DNA of 64,000 nucleotides from UTCHB3 sp002050155 (GTDB lineage: Bacteria; Bacteroidota; Ignavibacteria; Ignavibacteriales; Ignavibacteriaceae), in contig CP129491.1 in NCBI GenBank assembly GCA_030584105.1, positions 1,116,001 through 1,180,000 on the forward strand, given 5' to 3'. Under the pieces are notes generated by a model. That model was given only the letters and a program-made list of their open reading frames with translations, searched no databases and was not told where the DNA came from. The position numbers and the translations under genes are program-made. Each line of letters opens with the position of its first letter. Positions within the stretch are counted from its first letter, which is position 1. Below, in pieces: positions 8,901 to 17,943 of the stretch.

Positions 8901-9577
8901 GCGGAATACAATACAGCCGTCTCACTTCTGAGTCGGTTTTGTGTAAGGTGGAAAAGATTCTCTTTTTCAAACTTAGCCAGTTCGCGCCGGCTCAAACCAC
9001 CCTCCGGTCCCGTTATTAAAATGTACCCGGTGGTAGGGTCAGGTGTAAAATCCGCAAAACTTTTTCCTGCTTCCAGATCAAACCCGATTATTTTTGAGCC
9101 CCTGTCAAACAAGCTATCAAACTTAGGTACAAATTGAATTTCAGGAGCAAACGGATTGAAAGACTGTTTTGCGGCAGCAATTGCAGTTTTTCTCCATTGC
9201 TCAACCTTGAACCCCTTCCCTACTGTGAAATCTGACTCATAAAAAACAAACCTTGAAAAACCCGTTTCGACAAGTTTTTCAAGGCAAAATTTAATTTTAT
9301 CGTTGCTTTTCAGGCGAGGGATAGCTATTTCAATTTGAGAGAGACGATTTTCAATTTTGTGAGTAGCAATAAGTTTACACTCGATTTGCTCGTGATCTGT
9401 TTGGTTAATCAACACTTCAATTATTGAACCGTCACCTTCGGTAATAAAGATTCGATCACCAATCTTATGCCTCATAACCTTGAGAATATGATCGATATCA
9501 TCACCCTGAAAAATTAGATTTTCATCCCGGTGGGTTATTTCTCCCCAAAATAATTCCTCACCTGCAAAGCGTTTCAT
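8861..9577 (-). CDS. rsmE: 16S rRNA (uracil1498-N3)-methyltransferase
   Basis: A 238-residue SPOUT-class enzyme that methylates U1498 of 16S rRNA with S-adenosylmethionine. An N-terminal PUA-like domain (about 1-75) includes DDIDHILKVMRHKIGDRIFITEGDG. The C-terminal SPOUT domain holds KFCLEKLVETG, the cofactor-binding ITGPEGGLS (G190-G194) and the knot segment LTQNRLRSETAVLYSAFNL, which corresponds to the usual LGxRILRTETA. The very last residues (RFYLKQAD) are encoded by a copy of the repeat that also spans the punA stop, so the C-terminus may have been altered by duplication. Confidence 0.93.
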   Translation of the reverse strand: MKRFAGEELFWGEITHRDENLIFQGDDIDHILKVMRHKIGDRIFITEGDGSIIEVLINQTDHEQIECKLIATHKIENRLSQIEIAIPRLKSNDKIKFCLEKLVETGFSRFVFYESDFTVGKGFKVEQWRKTAIAAAKQSFNPFAPEIQFVPKFDSLFDRGSKIIGFDLEAGKSFADFTPDPTTGYILITGPEGGLSRRELAKFEKENLFHLTQNRLRSETAVLYSAFNLSRFYLKQAD

Positions 9578-9583
9578 TTCTTT

Positions 9584-10036
9584 TTATTTGAAATAATAGC
9601 GTACCCCGATTGCACTGTTAAAATCAAAATGTGTATCTGGCACTATATCTAACAAAGGCACTATTTCAAGAAAAATATCGAACGGTGCTTTAGGAAACTC
9701 GTAAGCCATTCCTACAGGCACTCTGACCCCAATCCGGCTTTTTTCCTGCAGCTTAATTCTGCCGCCAATACCAAAATAAACCGGTAACCTTCCGCTGCGC
9801 ACTTTCAAAAAATCGTTGTCGTGATAAAGATAATCAGCGTGAATATGCAGCGCTGCTTCTTTCTTGAACGACCATGCTACGGCGGCATCAATTGCGTGAT
9901 CCTTACTCAAAAATAACTTTGCAGATAGACCCGTCGGTTCACCAACGATTATTCCTGCGCCAAACCCTCCAACCTGTGCAAATATTGAAGAAGCCGAAAA
10001 AAGCAGAAATACGATTACGGATCTGAATATTTTCAT
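9584..10036 (-). CDS. Small outer-membrane beta-barrel protein
   Basis: A 150-residue exported protein. The start at 10036 is preferred over upstream in-frame codons because it begins a clean signal peptide (MKIFRSVIVFLLFSASSIFAQ) and has AAGGAAA just upstream. The mature part has alternating strands, GAGIIVGEPTGLSAKLFL, AAVAWSF, LHIHADYLYHDND, YFGIGGRI, RVPVGMAYEF, and ends in IGVRYYFK with a terminal aromatic residue, as expected for an eight-stranded barrel. The family is usually annotated only as outer membrane protein. It is followed 6 bases later by rsmE. The role is unknown. Confidence 0.65.
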   Translation of the reverse strand: MKIFRSVIVFLLFSASSIFAQVGGFGAGIIVGEPTGLSAKLFLSKDHAIDAAVAWSFKKEAALHIHADYLYHDNDFLKVRSGRLPVYFGIGGRIKLQEKSRIGVRVPVGMAYEFPKAPFDIFLEIVPLLDIVPDTHFDFNSAIGVRYYFK

Positions 10037-10118
10037 ATTTTTCCTTTCAGAATTTTTCTTTTTGTCGTTCCAAAAATAAGAAAACGGCAGTTTATGAAAA
10101 CAGTAATAAGGTTGACCT

Positions 10119-10517
10119 ATGTTCTTAGTTGAAAAATATATATCATTTGGTGATTGCGACCCGGCAGGTGTGATATTCTTCTCACGGGTTTTTGATATTG
10201 CACACACAGTATATGAAAAATTCCTTTTTGATAATAATCTGGGAGATTATTTCGCTAATCGGGAAGTGCTTATTCCTCTTGTGCATGCGGAAGCTGACTA
10301 TAAAAAACCGCTGCGAACAGGCGATATTGTGAACGCTGTTGTAAGACTTGCAGAACTTAAAGAATGTTCTTTTAAGCTTTCCTACTCAATTTTTGATAAA
10401 TCGGGGAAAGTTGCCGTTACTATTAAAACTGTGCACACAACTGTTACGAAAGCCGAATTTAAGAAATGCCCCGTACCGGAGGATTTGAAAACGGCTTTAC
10501 TGAAAATTAGGGATTAA
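10119..10517 (+). CDS. Hotdog-fold acyl-CoA thioesterase, probable DHNA-CoA hydrolase
   Basis: A 132-residue 4-hydroxybenzoyl-CoA-thioesterase-like protein. The active-site segment FGDCDPAGVIFFSRVFD contains the catalytic Asp (D14, second Asp of the motif). The rest has the hotdog helix and sheet pattern: VHAEADYKKPLRTGDIV and KTVHTTV. Near the menaquinone genes the natural role is hydrolysis of 1,4-dihydroxy-2-naphthoyl-CoA, the step after MenB and before MenA. It faces menE convergently rather than being in the menHBAE operon, so the assignment rests on family and neighbourhood. Other aromatic or short-chain acyl-CoA substrates are possible. Confidence 0.72.
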   Translation: MFLVEKYISFGDCDPAGVIFFSRVFDIAHTVYEKFLFDNNLGDYFANREVLIPLVHAEADYKKPLRTGDIVNAVVRLAELKECSFKLSYSIFDKSGKVAVTIKTVHTTVTKAEFKKCPVPEDLKTALLKIRD

Positions 10518-10608
10518 AGATTTTGGGTTTAGGGTTGTTGCTTGATGTTTATGGTTTTCGTTTATGGTTTGAGATTTTGTATTTATGATTTGGAAATATG
10601 GTTTAAAG

Positions 10609-12540
10609 TTAAAAAAGTAACTTTTGTGCAGCAACCGCATCAGGTTTCCCCGATTCGGTGAGCGGAATTGAATCAACAACTGTGAGGTATTTAGGCACTT
10701 TATAGGCTGCTATTTTCTCACGGAGATAACCATAAAGATCTGCAAGATCGATGGTTAAGTTACCGGTTACTAAAGCTGATATTGCATCCCCCCATTTACT
10801 GTCTTGAATGCCGAAGACAAATGCTTCATCAACGCCGGGGTATGATTTTATCGCCCTTTCTATCTCCTGGGGGTCAACATTAATTCCGCCGGAGATCAAA
10901 ACTCTGTCCCCTCTCCCCTTTAAAATGAAGTATTGAGGTTCAGATTGAGCCTTTTGTTTTGCGTTCCTATCACTTTGCTGCGGATTAGGGATTAACTCAG
11001 CCAAATCACCGGTATTGAAAAAGCCGTCTTTTAACACGGTGGCACTGAGTTTTTCATCATCCAGATAACGGCTGAAAAGATGATTCGATTTCAGCAATAA
11101 AACCCCATCTTTTACGGAAAGATTCACACCTTGAATTGCTCTGTATTTTGGCTTAAATTGCTCAGAATATTCTGATGAGTTAGCAGATTTTACCCGATCT
11201 TCTATTTGAAGATCCGGCTGTAAATCTCCAAAATCCGGGGAATCTGATATATTTTCATCCTCCGTTAAAAAATTTGAAAGGTCGCACATTGAGATAAAAG
11301 CAGCGGTTTCTGAGGAACCATAAACCAAAACTATTGGGTAACCTGCCGCTACCGCATGTTTCAACAACTGTGTTTCAGCAGTGGCACCACCGAGTAAAAT
11401 TTTTCGAAATTTCCCTCGGTATTTTTGATTTGAAAGCTCGTTTTTAAGTTGAGCCGGAACCCAGGATACTATCGTTGGTGCGAAACCTTCGAGAAAAGCA
11501 CCAATTTTCTGTTCATTACTTTCTCCAATTTTATGTGCCTTATTATCTTCAATTTTTTGTTTTTTGCTTTCAGCGGTTTTGCGTTTTTTAACATCGGTTG
11601 ATTTAACCACTAAAGAAACATCGGTTACAGAAATCCCGTCCTGAATCAAACCCGATTTATTACGATCAGTTGATTCAACAATTAACGGTACCCCTGCAAC
11701 GGCAGCACGAAGCATAATCATAAAACCCGAAATATGGTTCAACGGCAACGAAAGCAACCATCGGTCTGTCGGAACAACTGAAAGAGCGCTGTTTCCGTCC
11801 TCTGCTGCAGATAAAAGTGAACTGAACGAATGAACAACCGCTTTCGGTTTCCCCGAGCTGCCTGAAGTCAGAATAACAACAGCATCCTCACCGGTTACTT
11901 CGTATTTACTCTTTATTATTCTGTGCGCGCTCTGTAATTCTTGATGAAAATTTTTAACGCTTGGGTTTCCCGAAAATTCTGTCCCATCATCCAAATTTGA
12001 AAAATTCGCTGTCCGGGAGTTTCCCTTCAAGTTGGATGGATCCATTATTTCCTGATTTTCTTTCAATCCTGAAAATTTCTTCGATTTTGATAAATCTGCC
12101 GGATAACTTAACTTTAGTTCGGTACTGTTAAACACTCCGTCAAAAATTGTTGCAGCAGGGTTGAATCTTTCAATCAATGCTTCAACCTCAAAGGAAGTTG
12201 CTCTTGAAGATATTAAGATTGGCAGAAAATGATTTTCAACAGAAAAGATAAGAGAAGAAATGAAAATAAGCGGGTTTTCACTTCGAATTAAAACGGTTCC
12301 TGACTTTGGTTGCTCACTTTCAATTTCAGCCCTACTTTTCGTTTCAACATCGACTCTAATTTTCTTCTGAAAATCAAAACCAATCTCTCCGGCTCTAAAG
12401 AAAGCATAATTCGCTTCGATTTTTAGATTAGTGGGAAGAAGCCCTTCTTGCTGCAGTAACTTCACGAGTGAAGTCTCAGCAACAATTCGAAGATTTTTTA
12501 GATAAGTAAGAAAACGATTCCGTGCATTTTCACCCGGCAT
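10609..12540 (-). CDS. menE: o-Succinylbenzoate-CoA ligase with expanded linkers
   Basis: A 643-residue adenylate-forming enzyme of menaquinone synthesis. It is much longer than the usual 450-490. Core motifs: VILTSGSSGKPKAVVHSF (P-loop, about residue 220), LPLNHISGFMIM, KILLGGA, VYGSSETAA, NTGDLAE, KGRGDRVLISGGINVDPQEIE and the C-terminal Lys in LTESGKPDA. The extra length lies in low-complexity insertions. One is near residues 165-205. Another, about 285-350, holds a threefold 8-residue repeat (QKIEDNKA, HKIGESNE, QKIGAFLE) and a repeated STD segment. The catalytic motifs are intact, so the enzyme is probably active. It lies 11 bases after menA on the same strand. Confidence 0.88.
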   Translation of the reverse strand: MPGENARNRFLTYLKNLRIVAETSLVKLLQQEGLLPTNLKIEANYAFFRAGEIGFDFQKKIRVDVETKSRAEIESEQPKSGTVLIRSENPLIFISSLIFSVENHFLPILISSRATSFEVEALIERFNPAATIFDGVFNSTELKLSYPADLSKSKKFSGLKENQEIMDPSNLKGNSRTANFSNLDDGTEFSGNPSVKNFHQELQSAHRIIKSKYEVTGEDAVVILTSGSSGKPKAVVHSFSSLLSAAEDGNSALSVVPTDRWLLSLPLNHISGFMIMLRAAVAGVPLIVESTDRNKSGLIQDGISVTDVSLVVKSTDVKKRKTAESKKQKIEDNKAHKIGESNEQKIGAFLEGFAPTIVSWVPAQLKNELSNQKYRGKFRKILLGGATAETQLLKHAVAAGYPIVLVYGSSETAAFISMCDLSNFLTEDENISDSPDFGDLQPDLQIEDRVKSANSSEYSEQFKPKYRAIQGVNLSVKDGVLLLKSNHLFSRYLDDEKLSATVLKDGFFNTGDLAELIPNPQQSDRNAKQKAQSEPQYFILKGRGDRVLISGGINVDPQEIERAIKSYPGVDEAFVFGIQDSKWGDAISALVTGNLTIDLADLYGYLREKIAAYKVPKYLTVVDSIPLTESGKPDAVAAQKLLF

Positions 12541-12551
12541 AATCGATTACA

Positions 12552-13427
12552 CTAAAGAATGATACCGACGGCAAACAAAACACCGTAAATAGCCGAAAGT
12601 CTTGCCGTCAATTCCAAAGCCGGGTTAAGTTCTGTACCTGTGCGGTTAATCAGCATCACTATCAGTTTATAAGCAAACGGTAGGGTCAGATACGGTAAAA
12701 ATATCCAACTGTTCAAATCATAATAAAGAAACATAATTAAAGGTACAGAGAAAGAGGAAAGCAAAAGAACAAGGTACTCACCTACTGCAAAGTTTTTACC
12801 CAGAAGCACAGCAAGGGTTTTTTTACCGGCGATACGATCCTGCTCAATATCTCTGTAGTTGTTAACAACCAGGATATTAGTAACCAGTGCCCCCACAGGA
12901 ATTGACGACAGAAGGGCTTGGCTTGAAATGTAGCCCGTGTTAATGAAGTAAGTTCCAATCGTCCCGACAAACCCAAAGAAAAGAAAAACAAAGATATCCC
13001 CCAACCCGTTATACGCCAGTGGAAAGGGACCTCCAGTGTACATAAACCCGGCAATAATGGATAAAACTCCAATCGTTAGTATGAAAAATCCCGCATGATA
13101 TACAAGATAGAGCCCCAGCAAAAAAGCGGCACCAAAAGTAAGATAAATTGCAATTTTCATCTCTTTTTCAGTTACCCACCCCTCGTTCAATGCTCTTTTT
13201 GGTCCGACACGGTGCTCTGTATCAGCACCTTTTTGGAAGTCATAAAGATCGTTCGTGTAGTTTGTTGCTATTTGAATCAGCAACGAGCAAAGCAAAGCAA
13301 CCACCGAGGCAGAAGTGCTAAAATTGTGTTCAGCCACCGCCAGAGATGTACCTACAATAACAGGTACGAACGCTGCAAAAAGCGTTTTGGGCCTTGCTGA
13401 TAGAAAAAATGCGGTAAATTTGTTCAT
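12552..13427 (-). CDS. menA: 1,4-Dihydroxy-2-naphthoate polyprenyltransferase
   Basis: A 291-residue UbiA-family membrane protein. It attaches the prenyl tail to DHNA in the inner membrane. It shows ARPKTLFAAFVPVIVG at the N-terminus and the first Asp-rich motif NYTNDLYDFQKGAD (residues about 55-68). The second Asp-rich region is NNYRDIEQDRIAGKKTLAVLLG, with seven to nine hydrophobic helices around them. It sits between menB and menE in one strand-wise block. A 150-base gap with degenerate 20-bp repeats separates it from menB. Confidence 0.93.
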   Translation of the reverse strand: MNKFTAFFLSARPKTLFAAFVPVIVGTSLAVAEHNFSTSASVVALLCSLLIQIATNYTNDLYDFQKGADTEHRVGPKRALNEGWVTEKEMKIAIYLTFGAAFLLGLYLVYHAGFFILTIGVLSIIAGFMYTGGPFPLAYNGLGDIFVFLFFGFVGTIGTYFINTGYISSQALLSSIPVGALVTNILVVNNYRDIEQDRIAGKKTLAVLLGKNFAVGEYLVLLLSSFSVPLIMFLYYDLNSWIFLPYLTLPFAYKLIVMLINRTGTELNPALELTARLSAIYGVLFAVGIIL

Positions 13428-13435
13428 ACTATCTC

Positions 13436-13570
13436 ATTTTTCAGGGAAATTTACGGAACTCCGGAGAAATTTACGAAATTTCAGGTGAATTTTACGAACT
13501 TCAGGGAAATTTTACGACCTCAATCGAAAAAATACCGAACTTTGGGAAAAATAAACGAACTTCAGATGAA
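13436..13570. repeat. Degenerate ~20-bp tandem repeat between menB and menA
   Basis: TTTACGAACTTCAGGGAAAT-like units recur about every 20-22 bases, with TTACG-like cores near 13451, 13471, 13492, 13512, 13534 and 13553. The units are diverged and the stretch has no coding frame that fits the flanking genes. Confidence 0.7.
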
Positions 13571-13581
13571 GTTAAATTATC

Positions 13582-14415
13582 TCAAGGAAGTTTCGGGAAT
13601 TTATCAAATTCGGGTTTTCTTTTTTCTAAGTACGCTTTTTTGCCTTCCTGCGCTTCTTCAGTCATATAGAAAAGTAAAGTTGCATTTCCGGCAAGTTCCT
13701 GAATACCCTGCTGACCATCCAACTCCGCATTAAAAGCTGATTTTAACAGCCTAAGCGCCAACGGGCTCATCTGCAACATTTCTTTTGCCCATTGAACCCC
13801 CTCGGCTTCCAATTGATCGACCGGAACAACTTTGTTCACCATCCCCATATCATACGCTTCCTGAGCGGTATATTGACGGCAAAGGTACCAAATTTCACGG
13901 GCTCTTTTTTGCCCTACCATTCGGGCTAAATAGGAAGCGCCAAAACCTCCGTCAAAACTGCCAACTTTGGGGCCTGTTTGACCAAATATTGCATTTTCTG
14001 CAGCGATTGTAAGATCGCAAACCACATGTAAAACATGCCCACCCCCAATTGCATATCCGGCTACTAATGCAACCACAGGTTTCGGAATGCTTCTTATTAA
14101 TTTTTGAAGATCAAGCACATTCAGACGCGGGACGCCATCGCCGCCAATATAACCCTGATCCCCTCTGATCCTTTGATCACCGCCTGAACAAAAAGCGTAT
14201 TTACCGTCAGCTGATGGGCTTTTTCCGGTTAATAAAATGACTCCAATTTTCTGATCTTCCCTCGCATCAGTGAAAGCATTATACATTTCAATAACGGTCT
14301 CAGGACGGAATGCATTCCGCACTTCGGGTCGGTTAATCGTAATTTTGGCAATGCCGTCAGCTTTTTCGTATAAAATGTCGGTGTATTTCCCGACTGATTT
14401 CCAGTTAATTTCCAT
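13582..14415 (-). CDS. menB: 1,4-Dihydroxy-2-naphthoyl-CoA synthase
   Basis: A 277-residue crotonase-fold enzyme that closes the second ring of the naphthoquinone. Diagnostic MenB segments: TINRPEVRNAFRPETVIEM, CSGGDQRIRGDQGYIGGDG, the oxyanion-hole region VAGYAIGGGHVLHVVCDL, GPKVGSFDGGFGASYLARM with the catalytic Asp, and EIWYLCRQYTAQEAYDMGMVN. Length is normal for the family. It begins 14 bases after the menH stop, so the two are likely co-transcribed. Confidence 0.95.
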   Translation of the reverse strand: MEINWKSVGKYTDILYEKADGIAKITINRPEVRNAFRPETVIEMYNAFTDAREDQKIGVILLTGKSPSADGKYAFCSGGDQRIRGDQGYIGGDGVPRLNVLDLQKLIRSIPKPVVALVAGYAIGGGHVLHVVCDLTIAAENAIFGQTGPKVGSFDGGFGASYLARMVGQKRAREIWYLCRQYTAQEAYDMGMVNKVVPVDQLEAEGVQWAKEMLQMSPLALRLLKSAFNAELDGQQGIQELAGNATLLFYMTEEAQEGKKAYLEKRKPEFDKFPKLP

Positions 14416-14429
14416 AACAATTCCGGTTT

Positions 14430-15341
14430 TCAGTTCAAATCAGTTAAAAATTTCAAAATAAGAGCCACAGTTTCTTTCGGTTTTTCAATGTAAACAGTGT
14501 GCCAGCTCTCTTTAACAACAAAATGTTGAAAGTCTTTGTTCATCCGCGAAAGCCTCTCAGCAATTTTGCAATATTTTAAGTCGTTTTTCCCGGTTATCAG
14601 TAACCCTTTTTGATTAAAGCGGTTACCTCCGTAGAATTTTGAATGATTAAGTACTACTTCTCCTGTTCCGCTTATTTTCAAGTAAAGCGGTGTCATAATA
14701 CCGGTTCGGCTTAATTTTGAGTGAAGTGGTGCCATAACACCCGTTCCGCTCATTAATAAATAGTTGCTTAAAACTTCAGGATCATTTTTAAGGCGTTGCT
14801 CCCTGTAATCCGACATAAATTCTTCCGGCAAGTTTTTAAGCCCGTTAAACATATCGAGAGAAAGCCATTTTTCAAGCCATTCAGCCGTTCCTTTTTCCCT
14901 GATTTCTTTTGCAAGTGCCCTGTCGGCTTTTTTTCTTTTTTTCCTTTCAAGGTCATCCGCAATTCCGGGAGTGGAACTTATTGCCACAAATCCTTTTTGT
15001 GTTTTAAGAATTTCATTTGCAGACAAATAAAACACTATTCTCCCTCCGGCGGAATAGCCACACGGCACTACTGAGCCAATTTTGTTAGCCTTAACAATTG
15101 TTTTTATTATATCTGCAATTGCGGAAAATGAGTAAAGATTAAGGTCATCCCCTTTTTCGGATTCACCACAGCCCGGCAGATCCATGGTTAAATAACTTTG
15201 CTCAGGTGGCAGATAACTGATTAAACTCTCCCAGTCCCGCGAAGAACCGCCAAATCCGTGAATAAACAGAAGAGTGTGCCGGCTGCCCTCGTTGTGATAG
15301 AGATAATTAATCCCCACACCATTAAAAATTAATTTCGCCAA
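14430..15341 (-). CDS. menH: Alpha/beta hydrolase, probable SHCHC synthase MenH, with internal repeat
   Basis: A 303-residue alpha/beta hydrolase. It has FIHGFGGSSRDW, MDLPGCGESE, the nucleophile elbow CGYSAGGR (S97), LLITGKNDLKYC for the acid residue and ESWHTVYIEKP for the catalytic His. Family role: elimination of pyruvate from SEPHCHC to give SHCHC in menaquinone synthesis, which fits its place before menB. The segment SGTGVMAPLHSKL, SRTGIMTPLYLKI, SGTGEVVLNHSKF is a 13-residue tandem triplication, where relatives have a single GTG(x)xPL(W) unit just before the acid-residue strand. That explains the length of 303 rather than about 260. All three copies stay in frame. Confidence 0.83.
   Translation of the reverse strand: MAKLIFNGVGINYLYHNEGSRHTLLFIHGFGGSSRDWESLISYLPPEQSYLTMDLPGCGESEKGDDLNLYSFSAIADIIKTIVKANKIGSVVPCGYSAGGRIVFYLSANEILKTQKGFVAISSTPGIADDLERKKRKKADRALAKEIREKGTAEWLEKWLSLDMFNGLKNLPEEFMSDYREQRLKNDPEVLSNYLLMSGTGVMAPLHSKLSRTGIMTPLYLKISGTGEVVLNHSKFYGGNRFNQKGLLITGKNDLKYCKIAERLSRMNKDFQHFVVKESWHTVYIEKPKETVALILKFLTDLN
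14626..14759. repeat. 39-bp in-frame tandem repeat inside menH
   Basis: GTTCCGCT-type cores occur at 14665, 14704 and 14743, an exact 39-bp spacing. The unit encodes 13 residues, so the reading frame is preserved. Units differ by several substitutions. Confidence 0.88.
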
Positions 15342-15351
15342 TTATACCATT

Positions 15352-15520
15352 CTCTCAATTAATCCATTCCAGGAATTAATCAATTTCACTAATTAATTAA
15401 TTCTCGCCACTAACCAATTCCATCGATTAACCAATTCCATCAAATAACCAGCTCAATCAAATAACCAATTCCATCAAATAATTAATTTCATTCAACAATC
15501 AATTCCATCCGATAATCACA
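15352..15520. repeat. Degenerate ~17-bp tandem repeat upstream of menH
   Basis: Units like CAATTCCATCAAATAAC recur about ten times with drift, filling almost the whole gap between the M28 peptidase stop and the menH start. The pattern is clearest at 15415-15500. Confidence 0.78.
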
Positions 15521-15529
15521 AAACAAAAA

Positions 15530-16528
15530 TCAGTTGATCTTCAGCGAATAAATAAAACCTGTAAGCACTCGTCCAATATCGTAAAGTGCCTCGATACTGA
15601 TGTTCGAAAGATCGTCTTGTGTTGTGTGCCAATAGCCTCTTCTTGGGTTGGAGGAATCGCCCCCGACAAGATCAGCATCAATAATATCTATTGTTTTAAT
15701 TCCCGCTTCGTTCAGCGGAACATGATCGTCATAAATCTGCTGAGATCTGTAATCTTTAAATCTCCAGTTCCCGAGCGATTGCGCATACCGCCAGAGGAGT
15801 TCCACAACATCACCGGCATACTGAACGGAAACCGGCTCGCGGTTGAATACAGCGTCGATATCACCAACCATATCGAGTAAAATTGCGAATTTCGGACGGA
15901 ATTTTAACGGGAAGTTTGCGGCATAATACTTTGAGCCAAGACAATACCCCTCTAAGCTGCCTGATTCACCATAGTCTTCAGCGTCAAAAAGCACAATATC
16001 AACACCTATTTCGGGGTTTTGTTTACCCAGAATTTGGGCAAGTTCCAATAAAACTGCAGTGCCGCTGGCGCCGTCATTTGCCCCGGGTATGGGTGTTTTC
16101 TTTTTCGCTTCATCTTTATCCTGGTCAGCATGCGGGCGGCTGTCCCAGTGTGCACAAAGCATGATTCTTTTATCATTCTCGGGTTTAAAAGAGGCGGTAA
16201 TATTGGTAAATTTCAAAGTTTCGCCGGTTGGAACCGTCGCTTCAAAATTCTGCTGAGTTACTAAAGCACCCGTTTCCGATAACACCGAAATCAGATATTC
16301 TTTTGTTTGCCTGTAGGATTCAGTTCCCGAAACCCTGGGACCAAATTCAACCTGTTTTTTCAGATGAGCGAAAGCGCGAAGACTGTCAAATTTTGGAAAT
16401 GAGTCGATTTTCATCAATTCGTAAAGAGGTTTAGTGTTTTCAACCGGCTGATCTGTTTTTTTGTCACCACAACCTGCAAACAACAGTATTAGTGAAACAC
16501 CAAAAGTTAAATAAAGTTTCGTTTTCAT
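15530..16528 (-). CDS. M28-family peptidase or glutaminyl-cyclase-like lipoprotein
   Basis: A 332-residue exported protein with a lipoprotein signal (hydrophobic stretch then LFAGC, acylated Cys near residue 20). The zinc-site residues of the M28 fold can be seen: His/Asp in LCAHWDSRP, Asp in PIPGANDGASG, the Glu pair region FDAEDYGESG, Asp in LLDMVGD and His in GYWHTTQDD. The PIPGANDGASGTAVLLELA segment is especially like bacterial glutaminyl-peptide cyclotransferases. It may therefore cyclise N-terminal Gln of exported proteins, a known processing step of T9SS cargo and lipoproteins, or act as an aminopeptidase. Its stop codon is followed on the minus strand by 17-bp repeats in front of menH. 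Confidence 0.82.
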   Translation of the reverse strand: MKTKLYLTFGVSLILLFAGCGDKKTDQPVENTKPLYELMKIDSFPKFDSLRAFAHLKKQVEFGPRVSGTESYRQTKEYLISVLSETGALVTQQNFEATVPTGETLKFTNITASFKPENDKRIMLCAHWDSRPHADQDKDEAKKKTPIPGANDGASGTAVLLELAQILGKQNPEIGVDIVLFDAEDYGESGSLEGYCLGSKYYAANFPLKFRPKFAILLDMVGDIDAVFNREPVSVQYAGDVVELLWRYAQSLGNWRFKDYRSQQIYDDHVPLNEAGIKTIDIIDADLVGGDSSNPRRGYWHTTQDDLSNISIEALYDIGRVLTGFIYSLKIN

Positions 16529-16530
16529 TT

Positions 16531-17943
16531 TTAGTTATATTTTACAATTAGTTCGCAGATCTTATCCTGAAAATCTCTTGCAACAGCAGTAGGTCCGGTA
16601 AAGTTCTGCATTAAAATCGAGAAAGAGATAAGGTCGCCACTCTCAGCTTTAACATATCCGGAAAGAGTACTTACACCTGAAAGGCTTCCGGTTTTCGCTC
16701 TTAAATTGCGAAAACACTTTCCCCCTTTCATTCTGCCTGAGAGTGTACCATCCACACCGGCTATCGGAAGTGAATTATAAAAAATTTGGTAAAGGTCCCC
16801 GCCGGTTTCTTGTATCATATTCAGCAACCTCACAAGCAAATCAGCACTTGCAACATCGTAGCGCGAGACCCCTGAGCCGTCAGCAAATCTAAAACCGGCC
16901 GGTTTAACGCCTGCTTTAATTAACAGACTGTCCAAATATTTTTTGCCGTCGTTAAACGAAACATTTTTCTTTCTGTGTAACCCGCCAAGCGAAAGAAGCA
17001 CCATTTCAGCGTACAGGTTATCACTTTTTTTGATCATTTGGTTAATTAACTTTGAATATATATGGTTAAATTCGTAAAGCGTGGTCATTTGATACGGCTC
17101 GTATTGAGTTTTTACTGAACCTTTAACCGAAATCCCGCCTCTTTGCAAAGTTTCTTTCAGAAGTGTACCAAAATATAATTCAGGTTTCCAAACATTAAAA
17201 TTATAAACAAATGCCTGTGAACCGGCAGCAATGCTCCCTTTAACAAAAATTTTGTTTGTGCGCTCTAAATAATCGCGCCAAACCCGAAGATCGTTATAAT
17301 TGCCCGTTTTCGCATCATTTTCAACCGTAAAATATTCACTCACGGGATACACAGCTACCACCGGTGCACCACCCACTTTAGGAGAAACCGTAACTTTAAC
17401 TGTGTTATCGTTGATATTCAACGCCGACATAAAAGGTGAACTCACTGCTCCGTCGTCATCCCACATCCAACCTTCACCCCAAAAAAGTGAATCTTTGAAA
17501 GATACATCAACAAGGATATCCCCCGTAACTTCTTTAATTCCTGTTGCACTGAGCACAGACAACATTTTATTCAAGCTGTCTAACTTAAAATCAGGATCAC
17601 CGTACCCGACAACTACCAAATCGCCGTTCAGTCTGTTTCCTTCAATTTTGCCGGTATAACCAAAAGAGGTACGAAATTGATAATCTTTCCCCAAGAAATA
17701 TAGCCCCGCCAAACCTGTGATGACCTTCATATTCGAAGCCGGGTTCATCAGTTTATGTTCGTCTTTTGCAAACACTTCTTTTTTCTTAGTTATATTATAT
17801 ATTTTAATTCCGGAATTGCAGGTCGTGAAAAACGGATCGTTTAAGAGGGTTTGCATTTCGGTTGTAAACGAACTTCCCTGCCCAAAACCGGAAACTGAGA
17901 AGAGAGCAACAACTATCAGTACGGTAAATTTTTTAATATACAA
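16531..17943 (-). CDS. dacB: D-alanyl-D-alanine carboxypeptidase/endopeptidase, PBP4 type
   Basis: A 470-residue S13-family penicillin-binding protein with an N-terminal signal peptide ending near SGFGQ. Active-site motifs: SxxK as S70-N-M-K73, SxN as KKSDNLYAEM, and KTG as K417-T-G-S. Family role: trimming of peptidoglycan stem peptides and cleavage of cross-links in the periplasm. It overlaps the end of clpS by 11 bases and ends 2 bases before the M28 peptidase gene, so clpS-dacB-M28 look like one transcript. Confidence 0.93.
   Translation of the reverse strand: MYIKKFTVLIVVALFSVSGFGQGSSFTTEMQTLLNDPFFTTCNSGIKIYNITKKKEVFAKDEHKLMNPASNMKVITGLAGLYFLGKDYQFRTSFGYTGKIEGNRLNGDLVVVGYGDPDFKLDSLNKMLSVLSATGIKEVTGDILVDVSFKDSLFWGEGWMWDDDGAVSSPFMSALNINDNTVKVTVSPKVGGAPVVAVYPVSEYFTVENDAKTGNYNDLRVWRDYLERTNKIFVKGSIAAGSQAFVYNFNVWKPELYFGTLLKETLQRGGISVKGSVKTQYEPYQMTTLYEFNHIYSKLINQMIKKSDNLYAEMVLLSLGGLHRKKNVSFNDGKKYLDSLLIKAGVKPAGFRFADGSGVSRYDVASADLLVRLLNMIQETGGDLYQIFYNSLPIAGVDGTLSGRMKGGKCFRNLRAKTGSLSGVSTLSGYVKAESGDLISFSILMQNFTGPTAVARDFQDKICELIVKYN

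Noticed and set aside
10037..10207. 57-residue N-terminal extension of the beta-barrel protein
   Set aside because: The downstream ATG has a ribosome site and starts a clean signal peptide; the extension overlaps the start of the divergent thioesterase gene.
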